NCBI GenBank assembly: GCA_963784995.1
Contig: CAWATZ010000003.1
Location: 2,046,001 to 2,110,000, forward strand
Direction of reading: 5' to 3'
Origin: CAWATZ01 sp963784995
GTDB lineage: Bacteria; Planctomycetota; Planctomycetia; Gemmatales; Gemmataceae
DNA length: 64,000 nt
Part shown: positions 29,930-36,811 of the stretch, piece by piece
Position numbering within the stretch: position 1 is the stretch's first letter
How the letters are laid out: the number at the start of each line of letters is the position of its first letter
Notes under the pieces: generated by a model
Database searches by the model: none
What the model saw: only the letters and a program-made list of their open reading frames with translations
What the model was told of the DNA's origin: nothing
Translations under genes and position numbers: made by a program

Positions 29930-30042
29930 GAGTCGCGCAGGAGCCGAGCCGCGCCACGCAGCGCAGCGGAGTAAGCGGCCCGAGAGCCGCAGCACCGCTT
30001 ACTCCGCTGCGCTGCGTGCGCGGCTCGGCTCCTGCGCGACTC
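29930..30042. repeat. Long palindrome, GCAGCGGAGTAAGCGG family
   Basis: Arms of 49 and 48 nt (29930-29978 and 29995-30042), nearly perfectly complementary, around a 16-nt centre. The core CGCAGCGCAGCGGAGTAAG recurs at 55941-55960 and 56091-56111. It fills most of the 318-bp divergent gap 29823-30140 between the ABC-F gene and vsr; no other feature is visible there. Confidence 0.93.
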
Positions 30043-30140
30043 CGTCCGGGCAGGTTGGCTTGACAGCTGCGCGAAGTGATCGTACGTTTAGATTTCACGC
30101 CGGCGCAACCGTGTGAGAATAATAGGTTGGAGGCGAAACC

Positions 30141-30572
30141 ATGAGCCGGCCACCGAAAGCGAACGGGTACGTGACCGACGAACCGACCTCTCGGCGCATG
30201 TCTGCGGTCCATACTCGGAACACCACCCCCGAAAAGATCGTCCGCACACTCCTGACCCGGCTGGGTTTTCGTTACCGCCTCTGCAGACACGACTTGCCCG
30301 GCCGGCCGGACGTGGTCTTTCCGGGGAGGAAGAAGCTGATTTTCGTGCATGGCTGTTTCTGGCATCGGCACAAGGGCTGTGCCCGGACGACGACCCCACG
30401 CCGCAATGCTTCCCTGTGGCACGACAAGTTCACCCGGACGGTCCGCCGTGATGCGAAAAACAGGAGGGAGCTGGCCGCCCTCGGCTGGGACGTCCTGGTC
30501 GTCTGGGAATGCGAAACGGCCAACGGCACGGCCCTGACGGACAAGCTCAGATCATTCTTGCAGGGAGAGTGA
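30141..30572 (+). CDS. vsr: Very short patch repair endonuclease Vsr
   Basis: A 143-residue endonuclease that nicks next to T:G mismatches arising from deaminated 5-methylcytosine. Family motifs are all present: RRMSAVHTRNTTPEKIVR, LGFRYRLCRHDLPGRPDVVFP with the catalytic Asp, FVHGCFWHRHKGC, and the C-terminal GWDVLVVWECE. Vsr genes usually sit beside a cytosine methyltransferase; none is seen here, so it is an orphan within this window. RBS GAGGCG precedes the ATG. Confidence 0.95.
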   Translation: MSRPPKANGYVTDEPTSRRMSAVHTRNTTPEKIVRTLLTRLGFRYRLCRHDLPGRPDVVFPGRKKLIFVHGCFWHRHKGCARTTTPRRNASLWHDKFTRTVRRDAKNRRELAALGWDVLVVWECETANGTALTDKLRSFLQGE

Positions 30573-30611
30573 AGCGTTGATCGACCCAAGCACGCCGGGT
30601 AAACTGAACTC

Positions 30612-31079
30612 ATGGAGACTCCCTACGACGAAGCCACCGCCTACCACGAAGCCGGCCACGCGGTGGTAGCTCTGATCCTGGGCCGGCCCGTGCATCACGT
30701 CAGCGTTTTGCCGAACGAGCAGTTCCTCGGCCAGTGCCGGTTCGGTAAAGGCGTGTTCCGGCCCTCGGAGGACTGGCTGGAACGCGAAATCCTCATCGCC
30801 CTGGGAGGAATGGCCGCCGAGGCACGCCATACCGGCGACTACAACTGGGCCGGCGCCGACCGCGATCGGCAGCTGGTGCGGCGGCTGGCCACGCAGCGGG
30901 CCGGCGAACGCCAGGCGGAACGCCTTGAACGCCGGATGCTCGCCAAGGTCGAACACCTTCTCGCCCAAGAAGGACACTGGCGGGCCGTCGAACTGATCGT
31001 CGCGGAGCTGCTGCGCTGTGGAGCGATCAGCGGCCGGGCCGCTCGCCACCTGTTTGAGCGGGGGTGCGCGGAATGCTGA
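30612..31079 (+). CDS. Stand-alone M41-like (FtsH peptidase-type) protein
   Basis: A 155-residue protein with YHEAGHAVVALILGRPVHHVSV at residues 10-31, the HExxH zinc motif in the FtsH-type context, then LIALGGMAAEAR and NWAGADRDRQL, where FtsH places its third ligand (Asp). There is no AAA domain and no membrane segment. It is probably a cytoplasmic peptidase-like protein; activity is not proven by sequence. Its last seven bases overlap the following gene. Confidence 0.8.
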   Translation: METPYDEATAYHEAGHAVVALILGRPVHHVSVLPNEQFLGQCRFGKGVFRPSEDWLEREILIALGGMAAEARHTGDYNWAGADRDRQLVRRLATQRAGERQAERLERRMLAKVEHLLAQEGHWRAVELIVAELLRCGAISGRAARHLFERGCAEC

Positions 31080-31535
31080 CCATCTACGTGGATGCCGACG
31101 CCTGTCCGGTCAAGGAGGAGGTTTACCGCGTCGCCCGCCGCTACGCCATGCGGGTCGCGGTCGTGGCCAACGCACCCCTCCGGGTGCCGGCTGACGCCTC
31201 TGATCGAACTGGTTGTGCGTCCCGGGTTCGGCACGGCCGACGACTGGATCGCCGAGCAGTGCGGGCCAGGCGACATCGTGGTCACGGCGGACATCCCGCT
31301 GGCCGCTCGCTGCCTGGCGAAAGACGCACTCGTCCTTGACCCCAAGGGGCATCCCTTCACGGACAATGACATCGGCTCGGCGCTGGCGATGCGCGAATTG
31401 ATGGACGTGCTCCGGCAAGGGGGGACCGTGACCGGCGGGCCAGCCCCGATGACGCCAAAGGATCGCTCCCGATTCCTCTCCAAGCTGGACGAGGCAGTCA
31501 ATGCCGTGCGTCGCGTCTATCCACCGCAGGCGTGA
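31073..31535 (+). pseudogene. YaiI/YqxD family (DUF188, UPF0178) gene with single-base frameshift
   Basis: From ATG at 31073 the frame reads MLTIYVDADACPVKEEVYRV and VVANAPLRVPADA; then one extra T (near 31199) throws it off and it stops at 31339. The next frame resumes LIELVVRPGFGTADDWIAEQ, DIVVTADIPLAARCL, TDNDIGSALAMREL and ends RSRFLSKLDEAVNAV. Joined, the protein would be about 153 residues, the family's normal size. The family's function is unsettled (PIN-like fold). Frameshift or assembly error cannot be separated here. Confidence 0.88.
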
Positions 31536-31730
31536 AACTCCTCAGCCTGTTAGCCACCCTTCGCAGAAGGGTGTTGGGCGGGGTGTTTGCGGCGACGAAC
31601 ATGATGACAGACAGCCATCCCCATACGGTCAGGTTTCTCAAATGGACCCACATTGGAACCTTCTCCATCATTCCTGGCCGCCAACCAGATTCCCGACCAC
31701 CTAAGACGGATTCGGGTAAAGCCGTCGATC

Positions 31731-32231
31731 TCAGCCGGCGTTGACCGGCCCAGCGACCGAGCTCCAGTAGCCCTCGATGGCCCGATCGAGTTCGGCAGAC
31801 TCAAGCTCATACGTCTCTCTGAGATAGACGAGCACGTCCCGGACACAGAGCCTCTGCTCCGCATCAAGGATGGCCAATCGCGCCAAGTTGTATTCGGTAA
31901 ACACCGTTAGGTGGTACATCAGGCTCTCAAACATGAGGTCCGCGTCTTCCCGTTCGAAGTCGGTCACTGCCAACGTCAAGTAAGCCGGGAGGTGGAAACG
32001 CAAGCCAAGGGCGTCATAGAAGCTGAGTCCGTTTATCCTGGCCAGTTCAGGGTTATCGATCAGTTTACGCCAGTCGATCTGCTCGTCTGATGCGCGTGCA
32101 GCCTGTTGGGCGGCAAGGCCACCATAATCGTCGATGACCCGCGTTTCGTGCAGGCTGACGCCTTCAGCGAGGTGGACGCCTCGGAAGGCATCCTCAATCG
32201 TTCGGAGCAGTTGTCGCTGTCGGTCAGACAT
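31731..32231 (-). CDS. Hypothetical protein (DUF6714-like)
   Basis: A 166-residue soluble protein starting MSDRQRQLLRTIEDAFRGV behind GAGAGG. It has the pattern seen in the DUF6714 group: an early EDAF..V.L..G.SLHE, W..L in the middle, LSFYDALGLRFHLPAYL, and a C-terminal helix LYLRE-like stretch. No catalytic residue is evident. It may be transcribed with the 307-residue gene upstream. Confidence 0.7.
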   Translation of the reverse strand: MSDRQRQLLRTIEDAFRGVHLAEGVSLHETRVIDDYGGLAAQQAARASDEQIDWRKLIDNPELARINGLSFYDALGLRFHLPAYLTLAVTDFEREDADLMFESLMYHLTVFTEYNLARLAILDAEQRLCVRDVLVYLRETYELESAELDRAIEGYWSSVAGPVNAG

Positions 32232-32323
32232 CGTCTTGGCCCTCTCCTCCAGCGGTCCATCCTCCCGCGCTCCCCCGCCGCCGTCAAGATCAGCGACCAC
32301 CCAAAACCAGGTCGAGTGCCCGG

Positions 32324-33247
32324 TCAGGTTAGGCCGAGACACAAATCGACCGCCCAGCATCCGCGAACGTGGAGCCCGGCCCCGCGCAAGTGGCCAAGAA
32401 TGTCCACATCGCCGGAGCCAGCGTCTTCAAGCGCATCCGCCAGCACTGAAAGCCGCTGGCAGTCCAGCTCACCGCTGGGCATGATCCGTTCCTCATAGGC
32501 TGCCTGGGCCAGCGATACGACGCTTGCCGTCCGCTGCCAGGGATCGAGGGACACGGTGCGGAATGGGTTGCCGAAGATGTCGCGGAGAAGATGGCTCTGG
32601 GCCTCCTTTTCTGCCAGTTCGATTCTGCTTGCCAGCGCTGCGTTGTCATCCAGATCAGGATGGGAATTAGCGTACACAGTCGCGACACGCTTCGCTCCGG
32701 CCCTGATGGCTCGAACCTCCCAGTCCAATCGTTCTTCTTCGGCCCCATCACGCTTTTCGCACTCTGACTCCCCCCAGCCGATCGCCGCACACGACGCCGC
32801 ATAACACGCATGAATAACTGCGATGGTCCACAACTCCGGCCAAATGTCAGGATGTGCCGCTTCGGCCATGATTAATAGGTCGTTGACTCGCTCTCCGGCA
32901 GCCGCCGTCTCTGCGTGGATCGTGTTGAGGTCCATGACCGTGAAGGCTGCTGCCGATACAGCGTAGCTAATCGCCGTCATTAGCGTGCCGCAGCAGTTCG
33001 TCCAGGCGGCGGCCTCCCTCGCGGCGGCAGCGTAGGCAGCAACCCGGTCGGGGTGGTGAGCAACGCCATCGGCGAACCGCTCTGCGACCTCGACGGCGGC
33101 CCGGTTGCACGGCTCCCCGAGGAGATCCCATATTCGACGGCAGCAAGCGCACGCGAACAGCCGAAGCTTGCGCTCACGCGACTTGCCCAAGACCAACGCC
33201 AGCATCGGCTGCGGATCAGGCCATGAAAACCAATCCGTCTCGCTCAT
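32324..33247 (-). CDS. Gemmata-type hypothetical, 'FACACCR' family
   Basis: A 307-residue cytoplasmic protein beginning MSETDWFSWPDPQPMLALV, then KLRLFACACCRRIWDLL (about residues 27-43). This N-terminus recurs in a family I associate with Gemmata-type planctomycetes. The middle is alanine-rich helix; the C-terminal part ends with LADALEDAGSGDVDILGHLRG, a segment also typical of that family. Function is unknown. The start is supported by AAGGG seven bases upstream. Confidence 0.75.
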   Translation of the reverse strand: MSETDWFSWPDPQPMLALVLGKSRERKLRLFACACCRRIWDLLGEPCNRAAVEVAERFADGVAHHPDRVAAYAAAAREAAAWTNCCGTLMTAISYAVSAAAFTVMDLNTIHAETAAAGERVNDLLIMAEAAHPDIWPELWTIAVIHACYAASCAAIGWGESECEKRDGAEEERLDWEVRAIRAGAKRVATVYANSHPDLDDNAALASRIELAEKEAQSHLLRDIFGNPFRTVSLDPWQRTASVVSLAQAAYEERIMPSGELDCQRLSVLADALEDAGSGDVDILGHLRGAGLHVRGCWAVDLCLGLT

Positions 33248-33351
33248 CCGTTTCCCTTCTTCCCTCTCCATTTCGGGCGATAGCAAATCTTCCAACGCCG
33301 CCAGCTTCTCTTCAAGCACTCAGCCACCACCCAAACCAGGATCGGGTGGGC

Positions 33352-33603
33352 TCAGCTGTGTTCGTCAATCAATAACACCTCTTCGATTCCGAGAGCAGGA
33401 ATAGAACACAAGCCGCCGCCCAAGTCATTCACGCCGTCGTATCCATCCGTCCGCAGGTAGACTTTCCCCGGCAGTTCGGTCTCCTGTCCACCAAAGCCGT
33501 GGATGACGGCAAACTCGGTGATCTGGAGGACGACGTAAATGTGTTTAGTGTGGGGGTCTTGAATACGGAACTTCCCGGTGCTTTTTTCGCGAACCACGTT
33601 CAA
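33352..33603 (-). CDS. Small hypothetical protein, 83 aa
   Basis: An 83-residue protein with beta-strand character (KHIYVVLQITEFAVIHGF, PGKVYLRTDG) and an acidic C-terminus. No membrane segment or motif is recognised. It sits alone between the FACACCR-family gene and a palindrome-bearing gap. Confidence 0.5.
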   Translation of the reverse strand: MNVVREKSTGKFRIQDPHTKHIYVVLQITEFAVIHGFGGQETELPGKVYLRTDGYDGVNDLGGGLCSIPALGIEEVLLIDEHS

Positions 33604-33761
33604 GTCCTCTGAAGCGGATGATTTACAATTTGCTGCCCGTCACGGCTTTTGGGGAAGTGCCAGGAGAGGACCCGAAGAGAAGGCGTGTGCTGCTGGCGTG
33701 GTGGCGGTGTCGCTTTTTTGTCATCCGTGGGGCAAGCACAGACACGCCTGGACATCTCCTG

Positions 33762-33799
33762 GCCACACCGCCAAGCAAAAGCGCCGTTGGCGGTGTGGC
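33762..33799. repeat. Inverted repeat GCCACACCGCCAA
   Basis: Arms of 13 nt (33762-33774 and 33787-33799) around a 12-nt loop, perfect. It lies in the roughly 300-bp stretch 33604-33900, which otherwise holds no supported gene. Confidence 0.8.
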
Positions 33800-33900
33800 G
33801 GTCTCACCGCTTGGGACTCGCCGTCTCCTTCCTCCCCAAAATCCGCGACGGTCAGACAATTTGCGTGACGCGCCTCGCAAAGCGTGGCAGTCTCCGTGCC

Positions 33901-34083
33901 ATGCGCCGCTGCCCCCACTGCCAGATGCCGATTGTCGCAAAGCCCAGCAAGTGCAGGTTTTGCGGCACGGCGAAGGTTCGCTCCCGGTTCCTCTCGAAGC
34001 TCGATGACTTCGTCAACGCCGTGCTTCGCGCACCCAAGGTCGTGAACCGGCGCAGCACGCTCAGGCCACCCCGTACTTCTTGA
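33901..34083 (+). CDS. Small zinc-ribbon protein with YaiI-like tail
   Basis: The 60-residue frame begins MRRCPHCQMPIVAKPSKCRFCG, two CxxC pairs of a zinc ribbon, then RSRFLSKLDDFVNAVLR, which matches the C-terminal end of YaiI at 31475-31520 both in protein and DNA. It may be a chimeric small gene or a remnant. There is no strong RBS. The last 23 bp overlap the convergent hydrolase gene. Confidence 0.4.
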   Translation: MRRCPHCQMPIVAKPSKCRFCGTAKVRSRFLSKLDDFVNAVLRAPKVVNRRSTLRPPRTS

Positions 34084-34933
34084 ACCACGCCAGCATCCGC
34101 TTCCAGGCGTCCTCGGCGTTCTTCTTGTGGTAGCTGTCCCGGTAATCGGCGAAGAAGCCGTGCTTCGTCTCCGGATACAGCACGATCTCGCAGGGCTTGT
34201 TCGCCTTCTTGAGGGCCTTGCGCATCTTCTCGACCGTCTCGACCGGGATGCTCTGGTCGGCCTCGCCATACAGGCCCAGCACCGGACACTTCAGCTCGCT
34301 CACCAGGTCGATCGGGTTCTTGGGGTGCAGCTCGTCGGGCTTTTCCCTGGGGATCAGCCGGCCATACCAGGCGACGCCGGCCTTGAAGTCCTTCTTGTGG
34401 GCCGCGTACAGCCAGACGATCCGTCCGCCCCAGCAGAACCCGGTGACGCCCAGCTTGGCCGTGTCGGCCTTGCCCGTCTTCTTGGCCCAGGCGACGGTGT
34501 CGTCGAGGTCCTGCATTACCTGGGAGTCGGGGACCTTCGAGACGACCTTGCTGATGATCTCCTGGATGTTGGTCATCTTGGAAACGTCGCCTTGCCGGGC
34601 GTACAGCTCCGGCGCGACGGCGAAGTAACCGACCTTGGCCAGCCGGCGGCAGATGTCCTTGATGTGCTCGTGAACGCCGAAGATCTCCTGAACGACGAGG
34701 ATGGTCGGGAAGGGGCCGCCCTTGGCCGGCATAGCCCGATACGCGGGCATCTCGCCGCCCTTGGCGGGGACCTTGACTTCGCCCGCTTCCAGCCCCTTGG
34801 TGTCGGTCGTGATCGTCTCGGCGGCCACCGGCTGTACCGCCAGCGCGAAGCCGGCGGCCAGCGTCGTGACCACGAACTGCCGGCGGGTGAAATCACTCTT
34901 CGGTTCCAGGCTCAACAGTTGATCGTCGTGCAT
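34061..34933 (-). CDS. Dienelactone hydrolase family protein, exported
   Basis: A 290-residue alpha/beta hydrolase. The N-terminus has SDFTRRQFVVTTLAAGFALAV, a Tat-like signal with a twin arginine. The catalytic triad of the family can be traced: nucleophile Cys in VTGFCWGGR, Asp in YGEADQSIP and His in ETKHGFF. Also typical are VVQEIFGVHEHI and YFAVAPELYAR. Dienelactone hydrolases open lactone rings in aromatic degradation, but many exported members have unknown substrates. RBS AAGGAGG eight bases before ATG. Confidence 0.93.
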   Translation of the reverse strand: MHDDQLLSLEPKSDFTRRQFVVTTLAAGFALAVQPVAAETITTDTKGLEAGEVKVPAKGGEMPAYRAMPAKGGPFPTILVVQEIFGVHEHIKDICRRLAKVGYFAVAPELYARQGDVSKMTNIQEIISKVVSKVPDSQVMQDLDDTVAWAKKTGKADTAKLGVTGFCWGGRIVWLYAAHKKDFKAGVAWYGRLIPREKPDELHPKNPIDLVSELKCPVLGLYGEADQSIPVETVEKMRKALKKANKPCEIVLYPETKHGFFADYRDSYHKKNAEDAWKRMLAWFKKYGVA

Positions 34934-35251
34934 CGCTCGGTCCTCCTTCAAAGGTGTTCAGACCAGGGAACAGTTCCTCTGGGGCCATCCGGGTGGGCAC
35001 ACCGACATCTATATTCCAGAAAGGGAAAAGGTTCCAGGAGTCCAGGAGTCCTCGAATTGATTCGCTCAGAAAATGCTTGCAATTGTAAGCCAGGCAGGAT
35101 AGGTTATTTATACCAGCCATTTTCCCGAGCCGATGAGTCTGCACACGGCAGACGGTGCGCTATGATCCACCGCCCAGCTGCTGCCTGGCGAGGACCATCA
35201 ATTCGGGGCGAGTCCTTTTCCAACATTCTCTGACAGCGAGGAATCGGAACA
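34934..35251. other. Divergent gap with a short dyad
   Basis: The 318-bp region between divergent genes has no coding frame I can support. GCTTGCAATTGTAAGC (35075-35090) is a near-perfect 16-bp dyad, a possible operator. No reliable promoter boxes were found. Confidence 0.4.
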
Positions 35252-35644
35252 ATGTATCGCATGATGCTGGTGGTAGCAGCGGTGGTGTGCATGGGATCAG
35301 GGGGGCATCACCGTCAGCAAGCGGCTGACCTGATCATCATTGCCACGTTCTCGGATGGCACGCAGCTCCACATCAGGACCCACATGAACGCCGCCGGTAT
35401 CCAGGCCGGCGTGGGGAACCTCAACAACCCGGGCCTGGCTCGTGAGAGGCTGACCAACATCACGGGAAGCGCGGTGATTGGATCGACCGCGACCCTGTCC
35501 GGGACCATCGAGGGTGTCGGCACGTTCACCCTCACGGCCACGGCCCCGAACACGGTCACAATGACGTGTACCGAACTTACTGGCCCGCTTGCTGGAGTCA
35601 CCTGGACACCAGTGACCTCAACGGCAACGGTGACTTTCCAATGA
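35252..35644 (+). CDS. Small secreted hypothetical, 130 aa
   Basis: Begins MYRMMLVVAAVVCMGSGG, a likely signal peptide, then a threonine-rich beta region (SATLSGTIEGVGTFTLTATA). I do not recognise a family. The stop overlaps the next start as ATGA, so it is co-translated with the DUF1559 protein, which is exported too. Confidence 0.6.
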   Translation: MYRMMLVVAAVVCMGSGGHHRQQAADLIIIATFSDGTQLHIRTHMNAAGIQAGVGNLNNPGLARERLTNITGSAVIGSTATLSGTIEGVGTFTLTATAPNTVTMTCTELTGPLAGVTWTPVTSTATVTFQ

Positions 35645-36672
35645 GCCATCTGGGAACCACTTCTTGTTTCGGCGCGACGTGGTGCAGCTGGCGAGTGGTG
35701 GGTGGCGGGTGGTGGGTGGCGGGAGAAGAAGCTAACACCGGATCTTCTTCTCCCGCCACACGCCGCCGGCACCGCTTGGCGCTCACGCTGATCGAGTTGC
35801 TGGTGGTCCTCGGCATCCTGGGGGTGCTGCTCGGCCTGCTTCTGGTCGGCGTGCAGCGGGCACGGGAGACGGCCAACCTGGCCATTTGCCAGAACAATCT
35901 CAGGCAGATGGGCCTGGCACTGCAGTCCTACCATCAGCGCGAAGGTTGTTTTCCGCCCGGGTATCAGTGCAAGGTGCAAACCGATCTGAACGTCACCTCG
36001 CCCGGTTGGGGCTGGGCCTCGTTCTTGCTGGACGACCTGGAGGAAGTGAACCTGGCCAACCAGATCAACCCCACCAGGCCGGTGGAGGACCCGGCGAACC
36101 TGGCTGTCCGGACGCGCGTTCTCAAGCACTTCGTCTGCCCCTCCGATCGCGAAACGGGAGTGTTCACGATCTACGACACCAACAACGAGCCCCTGGCGGA
36201 GGCGGCCACGAACAGTTACGCCGCCTGCTTTGGGATCGTGCTGTTCGTCACCGGTGAACTGGACATGGGTGACGGCATCTTCTTCCGCAACAGCGAGGTC
36301 CGCATCGCCGACATCACGGACGGCACCAGCAACACCATTGCCCTGGGCGAACGCGCTTCCCTGTTCGTGCAGTCGCCGTGGCTCGGGGCCGTCAGCAAGG
36401 GCACCTCGCGGATCACGGACAGCGCCCCGACCGGCAACCTTGCCGTCGGCGCCTACGCGGCTTGCCAGGTGCTGGCGCAGATCGGCGTTCATCAACTCAA
36501 CTCGTCCTATTCGGCAGCGGATGACTTCTTTTCGCCGCACTCCGGCTTCGTCTACTTCCTTTTCGCGGATGGCTCCGTTCACGCCCTTTCCAGCAACACT
36601 CCCCTCAAGGTGCTGCAAGCCCTGGTCACCAGGGCGCAGGGAGAAAAGGTCAATCTGGCTGGGTGGATTTGA
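35641..36672 (+). CDS. DUF1559 (SBP_bac_10-like) pilin-type protein
   Basis: A 343-residue planctomycete DUF1559 protein with a type IV pilin-like N-terminal helix: LALTLIELLVVLGILGVLLGLLLVGVQRARETA at about residues 47-80, including the Glu after the prepilin cleavage position. Then CQNNLRQMGLALQSYH, CPSD, SYAACFG, DGTSNTIALGER and the C-terminal FADGSVHAL motif are all family hallmarks. The first 46 residues are unusual: residues 26-40 come from a palindrome (35717-35758) and precede the pilin helix. The usual start would be near residue 44, so the true start is uncertain. Confidence 0.88.
   Translation: MSHLGTTSCFGATWCSWRVVGGGWWVAGEEANTGSSSPATRRRHRLALTLIELLVVLGILGVLLGLLLVGVQRARETANLAICQNNLRQMGLALQSYHQREGCFPPGYQCKVQTDLNVTSPGWGWASFLLDDLEEVNLANQINPTRPVEDPANLAVRTRVLKHFVCPSDRETGVFTIYDTNNEPLAEAATNSYAACFGIVLFVTGELDMGDGIFFRNSEVRIADITDGTSNTIALGERASLFVQSPWLGAVSKGTSRITDSAPTGNLAVGAYAACQVLAQIGVHQLNSSYSAADDFFSPHSGFVYFLFADGSVHALSSNTPLKVLQALVTRAQGEKVNLAGWI
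35717..35758. repeat. Palindrome in the 5' part of the DUF1559 gene
   Basis: TGGCGGGAGAAGAAG (35717-35731) and its complement (35744-35758) flank a 12-nt loop. Upstream lies a G-rich run of GGTGGGTGGCGGG units (35695-35722). The element keeps the reading frame open. Confidence 0.85.
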
Positions 36673-36811
36673 CCCGGGCACCTGGGCAAGCTAGGTTTGA
36701 GAGAGCAGCGCGAAGCAGAAGGGATTCGCACTTGTCGCTTTCCATTTCCCAGACGACCTCCTGTCTCCGCGCTGCGTTCCGCGACCGGGATACAGCTCGG
36801 AGGGCGGGGTC

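Noticed and set aside
29823..30140. Rho-independent terminator at the large palindrome
   Set aside because: The stem is far too long, lies between divergent genes and lacks a U-run; it recurs elsewhere as a dispersed element.
33618..34007. Plus-strand 129-codon frame
   Set aside because: Arg/Pro-rich composition and crossing a palindrome; the overlapping zinc-ribbon frame is the more credible reading.
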